Source: Pseudovirgaria hyperparasitica (Eukaryota > Ascomycota > Dothideomycetes > Acrospermales > Acrospermaceae). From it: a stretch of 64,000 bases of DNA. The notes beneath the pieces are model-generated. The model searched no databases. It saw only the letters and a list, made by a program, of their open reading frames with translations, and was not told the origin of the DNA. Positions 58,074 to 64,000 of the stretch are shown one piece after another; position 1 is the first letter of the stretch; each line of letters opens with the position of its first letter. Position numbers and translations under genes: made by a program. The stretch covers positions 1,027,736 to 1,091,735 of the forward strand of contig NW_022985552.1 of NCBI RefSeq assembly GCF_010093815.1. The letters run 5' to 3'.

Positions 58074-58291
58074 GTATATTATTAAGATAAACTACGTAAA
58101 TCACGTTAAGTAATCCTACGAGTATAGTATTAATATATCCTTAAAACGCTCCTAGCGCATTTATTAGCCCGAATGGCATAATAGTATACTTAAAATAACT
58201 ATATCTAGTCCGAAATGCGGTTTTCCACTTATCTCCGCGATGAATTTAAAGCTAGTAATATATATCTCGTAAATCTAGCTTCGTAAAGTAC
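58074..58291 (-). pseudogene. Reverse transcriptase relic of element 4
   Basis: The minus strand reads [41 protein letters not shown] and VVYLNNILI. This is a gypsy RT with YLDD changed to YLNN. Trp in the DKWK motif has survived here, although the matching codon is a stop in element 2. Confidence 0.87.
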
Positions 58292-59262
58292 TTTACCTTT
58301 ATTAATTAGTCTAAAGATTTACTAACTAGCGGTAATAGGTGACGATTCTTCTTAGTTACCGTATTTAGTATCTAATAGTTAATACATAGACGTAAACTTC
58401 CGTCTTTCTTCTTTACGAAGAGAATAGGTACGCCGGCCGATAACGTACTACGACGTATCTAGCCTCTTTTAAGGTATTCTTTAATATATTTATAAAGAAC
58501 TTCGAGTTCTAGTCTTAAAAGTAGGTAAAGTAGGCTATAAGAGACGTCTACTCCCTCTTCGAGCTTAATCTTTAGCTTATACGGCCCGTGATTAGGGAGA
58601 AGTAACGTATCTCCTACCGAAAACACATCCGTATACTACGAATATACGTTAGGTAGCGTGTCTTCGCCCTAATTATTACTATCATCCTCGTCTTTATCGA
58701 TGATCGATAAGGACGTAAGATAGATTAGTAACGATCGGGTCCATACGGCGAGGTTCCATGCCTCCTTACTAATAGTTACGACTTACTAGTATAATTTACT
58801 ATAGTATCGTCGGAACGTTAATGTCTCCTTCTAAAAATCGAGGATAGGGTTTAGGCGTCTAAGCTAAGGCATCCCTAGAATCATATTCTATTAGCTAATA
58901 TTAGCCATAATGAATTTATTAGACATCTACGATTTTATTATCTTTAAGTCATGAACTTCGTAATTCGTTATAGCTTTACCTAAAGTTCTAACTTTATATC
59001 TATTAACTATGATAGTTCGGCTAACTTTACCGAGATCGTACGATAATCTATACTCCTTTACGAGAATTGACAAAATATAGTTATCTTCTATACTAGTATC
59101 TACGAGGGCCTATATAGTTTTATTACTATTTACTATAGGTAATAATACTTTTAGTAATATTAGGTCTTTACTCGCCGGAAGGCGCTGCGGGTCCTTCTAA
59201 GTATATATAATTTAGCTAAGGACGCGGTTAGGTCTCATGTACTAGCCTATTCTTTTTTTAGA

Positions 59263-59312
59263 TTCTTATAGTTAGGCGAAATATATCCTATTTCTCTATA
59301 CTTATAGTAACG
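59263..59312 (-). pseudogene. gag zinc-knuckle relic of element 4
   Basis: The minus strand reads YYKYREIGYISPNYK, which fits CYKCGEIGHxSxxCK with every metal-binding Cys/His replaced by Tyr, exactly as C-to-T change on the opposite strand would give. Confidence 0.65.
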
Positions 59313-60594
59313 AAGTACACTATAATCCTACTATTTTATAATAGGCGTTATATTTAAGCCTATGCCTTATCCTTTTCCGTGTTAAGAAGCACCGCCTCGA
59401 TTATTTTAGTATCCTCTTAACGCGTTTCTACCCCGATTTACGCTCTTCTAGCGCTAATCGCGGTAAGGTTACTCTTAATCGAACGTATTCGATCGACCTC
59501 GTTTCTAACCCGTATAGGGTTCGTCGGTTTTACCTAGAGAGCCGCGTTCCTTAAGGATACGGTAGTATTTATTAGCTTTCTCCTCTAATTTATATAGATA
59601 GTTAAAACTTAATAATACTATTTCTAGTCTTTTACGGATTAACGGAAGTAGTACTTCGCGAAACTAGAATATACGAATATTTTCCTATAGCGTAGGGATA
59701 TTATCCTATAGGTTTTAGAGGTATTATAGTAGTTAAGTAGGTGTCTAGTTCGGTCGTTATACCACGCTTCTTAACTTAGATAGTGCCTTTCTTTTACGTT
59801 CTCTATCCGTTCTAAGGGTGTTTAGTATAAATATAGCTAAATATTCCTAGGTTATCGTAGATAGTAGCTGCACTTCCTTCTATCTATCCTATTAATCGCG
59901 GGATTATAAGTCTAGGTATCGTTCTCCGAACGAAATGCGTTATACTTTAGTAGAAAAGAGTAGAGGGTTATCGAGGAAGTACTTTTCGTAGTCTCTCTTC
60001 TAGTCTTTCTACTCCTTTTGGTTCTTCCCTATAAATATAGTCGGGTCTTTAGATTTCGGCATACCTAGGGAAGGAGTAGAGTAAATTAGTAACGAAGCGG
60101 CCGGGTATACGGTAGATTATCGTAACTCTAATGGTAGGTAAACTAATTCCGCCTAAATTAGTATAGGAAGTCGTCCACCTACTATCGTTCGGCGTAGTTC
60201 TTTAAGAGACTCCTTAAGTTCTTATCTCTTTACGAGGAGTTTCGCGCGTTCTACCTATTCTTTAAGGGTTTGAATCTCTTAAGCCTAATTCGCGACGTAT
60301 TCCTAAAGTTCGGCGATAGTTTATTATAATACCTCGCGTGGCTCCGCCACGACTCGTTATCCGGCTTTATATTATTAGAAGTTACTCGGCGTATCTACCA
60401 TTTCTTCGTCTAAAAGCTCCGTGATTCGGTCTAATATTTCTACTTCTCGGTTAGAAACGGCTGGGATTAATACTAATTATAGAGGATCCCTATTATTTAA
60501 TATAGTATTACTTGTCCCTATAGTAGATCGTGTCGACCTTCTCGGTTCTAGTTAGACTATCTTAACTATAGTACTATATAGGGAGTAATTCGAA

Positions 60595-60822
60595 TGTAAG
60601 AATAGGGTTATTAGATAGTAGTATAGTTAGATAGAATAATAGGGTATATTCTATCATAGAACGAATTACTACCGAACCCTTTCGGTAGAAATCCGAGAGT
60701 ATATATATAAAGGGACGCCGATCTATCTAGCACGTGACTATTTACCGCCCTTCACGTCACCTCCTAACCCTGTTAGCTAAGGTACGTATAGATCGGGTTC
60801 TACCTAAGGCTAAGTCCTAACA
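60595..60822 (-). repeat. 5' LTR of element 4 (228 bp)
   Basis: Starts TGTAAGAATAGGG and ends TCCTAACA, keeping the TG...CA termini. Confidence 0.92.
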
Positions 60823-63800
60823 ACTTCCGCCTCGCTTAATTACCTCTCCTTAGAATATAACTCGCTAATAGAACTAATAATAATAATAGCCCCGCCGAAA
60901 AAGAAAACGCCTACCCGTGAAGAGTTATAAGATTATTAAGTACTAATAAGATAGACACGGTCCTAGTTAAGAGTCATAAGTACTAAAGTAGGGCCATTAA
61001 CGGCTATCATAGTATCGAGGCCATCTACTACTCTATATAGATAGGCTATAGAAGCTACGGAAGTAAATAAGTCTACTATTAACTAAATTATCACTATCTA
61101 GGACCCGTAAGAGCGATAGGACTATATTCTAGATACGTTTAATAATCTCCTTTATATTACTAGCCTTATAGAATAGCTCTTAAGTAGTATAGTTAACCTC
61201 TTCTAGGAAGTAGGAGCCGTAATAGGGTATAGTAAGGTAAAGATTAACTCCTCTATTCTAAAAGAAGTCTATAAGATAATTCGTTATAGAAGAGATACTA
61301 ACTCCCGCATCCTAAAAGCCAAAAATATAATCCTATAAAACTAGCGAAAAGACCTCCCTAATAATAACGGCTAGTTACTCTAATCCGCCCTCGGATAGCT
61401 CTAGTAAATATAGAACTTTATAGAAAAGCTAGTAGCGCTCTTACGAATGCGGACATGGGCGAGAGTAAGGAACTAGTTAAACGTATCCCTATGGTTCTAA
61501 ATCGGCTAGGGATAGAAGGGAAGGGGAATTAAGGTATATCTTTAGAGCTCTAATATTAATACCGCCCTAGCCAGCGATAGTAACGAGGACGGTCTATCTC
61601 TCTAGTAACTCTTAAACTACCCTAGCTAATAAAATAAACTAACGTTCTATAATAAGACGGGACTTATTATCCCCGCTAGTTAATAGTCACGGATAAGTAG
61701 AATAGTTTATAGGCCCGTTAAATACTACCTATAAATTAAAGAGATGAGTGCATCGCCTCCGCCTTAGACCTTACCGTCGCTAAAACTAGCGTAGGTAACG
61801 CCCGTAGTAAAGTCCCCTCCATAAAGCACGCCTTCTAGTTTAGTAGTATATTATCTCTTCGAAGCTAGTCGTCCGTTTAAAGTAAGTATTCCTTCTACTA
61901 TTACTAGTATACGTCCCTTACCGGGCCATGCGAGGACCTCTTTAGTACCTATTATAGCTACGCCGATAAAACCCACTCGTAGACGTACCTTATCTACCGG
62001 CCCTTAGTAATTACTAGGGGCGCCTACACGATAATCCCCGGTTATTCTTAGTTCGTACCCTAAGATAATAGTATTAGTCGAGGAAGAGGACGAGTCTAAG
62101 AAGTATTAATACGCGCCTTTAGTAACGAAGACTTTTAAGGTAGCTATATTATTAAAGAAGAATTTCACGAGTATTAAGGGAATAGCCCTACTAGTACGCT
62201 AGAAAGCGTAGATAGGTAATATGGCTGTTCCGTATAAAGTCTACTATAAGTATTACTAAGACGTGGCTAGAAAGAATAATATACTCGTTAGCGTGTCCTA
62301 CTTAAACCTAGTAACGAGACTTAAAATAGTATATAAGTTTAGAGATAACGTAGGGGCCCTTAAAGTTTATAAGGACCGCTATACCTAGTTCGCGAAGTAC
62401 GCGCGGCCACCTTATCCGATAGAGGTATTAGGTATCTATCATTACTAGGCCCTAGAGACCCTAAAGTAAGTTATTAATATTAAAACTATCCTTACTAGTA
62501 TCGTATTTATAATTTAGAAGGAGGACGGTAGAATAGATAGATAACTCTTCGACGAGTAGGAACGTACTAGAAGTATTAATATTAAAGGGCTCTTCGAGCT
62601 ACTTAAAAAGACGACCTCTATACTTAATAAGAGTATTCTAGAACTCGCGAGGGATGAATTTAATATATATAAGTACTACTAGCGTATATTTAATAAGAAA
62701 TCGAACTACGGCTAGCTACGAACTATATACTACTCCTATATCTAATAGTTTATTAGGTAATGCCTACTTTACTAGCTCACCTATATTACTCTTCGGCCCG
62801 ATCTTAACTACTATCTAATCTCGTACCCGTACTATGCGAAGTCCTAGAATAGGGGCGATAAGACGGGTTTTAAGTATCTCGATAACGCTATTAATCGAAT
62901 CCTTAATCCTAGCAATAGATATAGGTTTAATATAATCTAGGGGAGTATTAGTCTCGACGACGAACGAAGTAACGACTATACTATAATCGTTCCCCGCTCC
63001 TATAAGTTCTTAAACGAATAGTAGTTAAAGGCTAAGCTCCGCGAGGGGGTTAATTAAAACGGTATAATTACGGCTATTAATGATAAGATCTATAATATGG
63101 ACGATAAGAAACGATTTAGTCCCTTCGTCCCGGTCCCCTACTAGTCCCTTAAAGTACGTATCTCTAGCCTACTAATAATATACGGCGCCTAGGGTCCCGT
63201 AAAGGGTAGAAGACGCACGATGCTTCCATAGTATATCGCGATTAGCCCTAATTATATAATAATAGAAGTGCCTAAAATAGGTATATAGGAATAACTCGTA
63301 GTAGCTCATAGGAATTTAACTCCGGGACCTACGTCTCCGTCGAGATTTTCTAATAAATATAGCGCGATTTCTTTTACCTTCCTAGCTATAGTTTAACTCC
63401 TAAGTTTTAACGCTATTAGTAATATATTAGTCGGCCGTAAAAGATAGAATAGCTAGAAGGTAAAAGAAGAGGTAGCTACGTGGCTTAATATAAGTCCTTA
63501 ATAACTTAAAGCTAAGGTAGACGCCTAGTTTAAGGAGGGCTCGAGGGTATTCGTGGAGACCTTTAAGAAAATAGTAAGGTAGGAAAGGCTAGTCTATAGG
63601 GATAGGTCGTTCTAGAAGGAATTTAACGAGGCGCGCGCCGCTAAGCGGCTAATTAATTTTAAGAAATTCGAGTCCGACATAGGCCTAGATAACATTAAAG
63701 AGAACTTCTATAGATAGGAGAGGCCTAATGAACTATCCGACGAGGAGGAATCTAACCTCTCTAAGATAAGTAATACGATTCTTTAGGAGCTGGCTCGCGA

Positions 63801-64000
63801 CCTTAAGTACTAAGATTAGGCGCCTAAAAACCTACCTAATTATTAGTTAAGGGCTACCCTTAACTAATAATCCGGGCTAAGGTTTACCCGCGCCAAGAGG
63901 TTTACTAGGGGCGCATTTTATTTATATTAAGGTCTTTCTTTTAGGCGTTCTTTACACGGTTTCTTATACGGTTACTATACTACTAAGGGTAGTAGTTCTA
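60823..64000 (+). pseudogene. Long decayed coding region of unknown family
   Basis: The plus strand can be read over most of 3.1 kb, the interruptions I translated being TAG/TAA codons. Early part: APPKKKTPTREEL. Middle (from about 62.1 kb): VTKTFKVAILLKKNFTSIKG, PPYPIEVLGIYHY, DEFNIYKYY. Late part: IYNMDDKKRFSPFVPVPYQS, VAHRNLTPGPTSPSRFSNKY and FESDIGLDNIKENFYR. I do not recognise a transposase, RT, integrase or helicase motif. It could be part of a DNA transposon or an unusual retroelement, and it continues beyond the window. Confidence 0.45.
63839..63871. repeat. Second copy of the perfect 33-bp hairpin
   Basis: Identical to 49149-49181, including the CTA loop. The two following bases (CC) are also shared; preceding bases differ. 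Confidence 0.8.

Larger units (their letters stand above)
53439..60822 (-). mobile_element. Complete Ty3/gypsy LTR retrotransposon, TSD ACTTC (element 4)
   Basis: Two 228 bp direct LTRs at 53439-53666 and 60595-60822 are bounded outside by perfect 5-bp duplications ACTTC (53434-53438 and 60823-60827). Total length is 7384 bp. Pol is on the minus strand (RT at 58074-58291, zinc-knuckle relic at 59263-59312). All frames are broken by RIP. The same LTR occurs as a solo copy at 35231. Confidence 0.92.
24166..64000. repeat. RIP-degraded nested transposon block
   Basis: About 40 kb with very high TA content and few CA or TG dinucleotides, on both strands, almost without open frames. Recognisable transposon proteins are interrupted mainly by TAG/TAA where relatives have Trp (TGG) or Gln (CAA/CAG). 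Cysteines are often changed to Tyr and active-site Asp to Asn. These are the expected products of C-to-T change at CpA on either strand, the hallmark of RIP. Individual elements are listed separately. The right end runs off the window. Confidence 0.93.

Noticed and set aside
24166-64000. A centromere
   Set aside because: AT-rich RIPed repeats are compatible with one, but sequence alone cannot separate centromeric from other heterochromatin in these fungi.

Overview
The window looks like nuclear DNA of a filamentous ascomycete. The genes have 45-60 nt introns with GTATGT-type donors and CTAAC-like branch points. The protein families are fungal, and the repeats carry the C-to-T/G-to-A scars of repeat-induced point mutation (RIP). 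A Dothideomycete-like fungus is my guess; the class cannot be fixed from the sequence alone.

Region 1 (1-23.8 kb) is euchromatic and gene-bearing. In order it holds: a molybdenum-cofactor-sulfurase-like class V aminotransferase (+); a 4.4 kb gene-empty stretch packed with simple repeats; GPI transamidase subunit PIG-T/Gpi16 (-); a Luc7-type U1 snRNP protein (+) sharing a 267 bp divergent promoter with it; an ArfGAP (+) convergent with a small Sft1-type SNARE (-); an AT-rich pocket holding a putative secreted protein with an acidic tail (+); an unrecognised nuclear-type protein (-); a mitochondrial hydroxyacid-oxoacid transhydrogenase (+); and a glutathione S-transferase (+). Several are housekeeping genes of secretion and membrane traffic (PIG-T, ArfGAP, Sft1). 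I see no sign of a co-regulated cluster.

Region 2 (about 24.16-64 kb) is a continuous block of RIP-destroyed, nested transposable elements. Its left edge cuts a heme-thiolate peroxidase (chloroperoxidase/peroxygenase) gene after about 87 codons. I resolve the block by paired terminal repeats and target-site duplications (TSDs). It contains: a Ty3/gypsy element at 24543-32538 with 202 bp LTRs and a nested solo LTR; a helicase-like element at 32539-35592, continued at 44331-44948, with a nested solo LTR; a gypsy element at 35737-44330 with 240 bp LTRs, which itself carries a 578 bp TRIM-like miniature LTR element (TSD AATTC); a 5' fragment of the same family head-to-head at about 44949-46150; a plus-strand gypsy gag-pol at about 46.2-53.4 kb; a complete gypsy element at 53439-60822 with 228 bp LTRs and TSD ACTTC; and a long decayed coding region of unknown family from 60.8 kb to the window edge. 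Reading frames are broken almost only where Trp or Gln codons became TAG/TAA. No intact transposon gene remains.

I found no clear new functional system. The best leads are the TRIM family, opposite-strand reading-frame remnants beside the 3' LTRs of two gypsy elements, TSDs that differ only by RIP-type transitions, a perfect 33-bp hairpin present twice, the unidentified coding relic at 60.8-64 kb, and the secreted protein in its AT-rich pocket.
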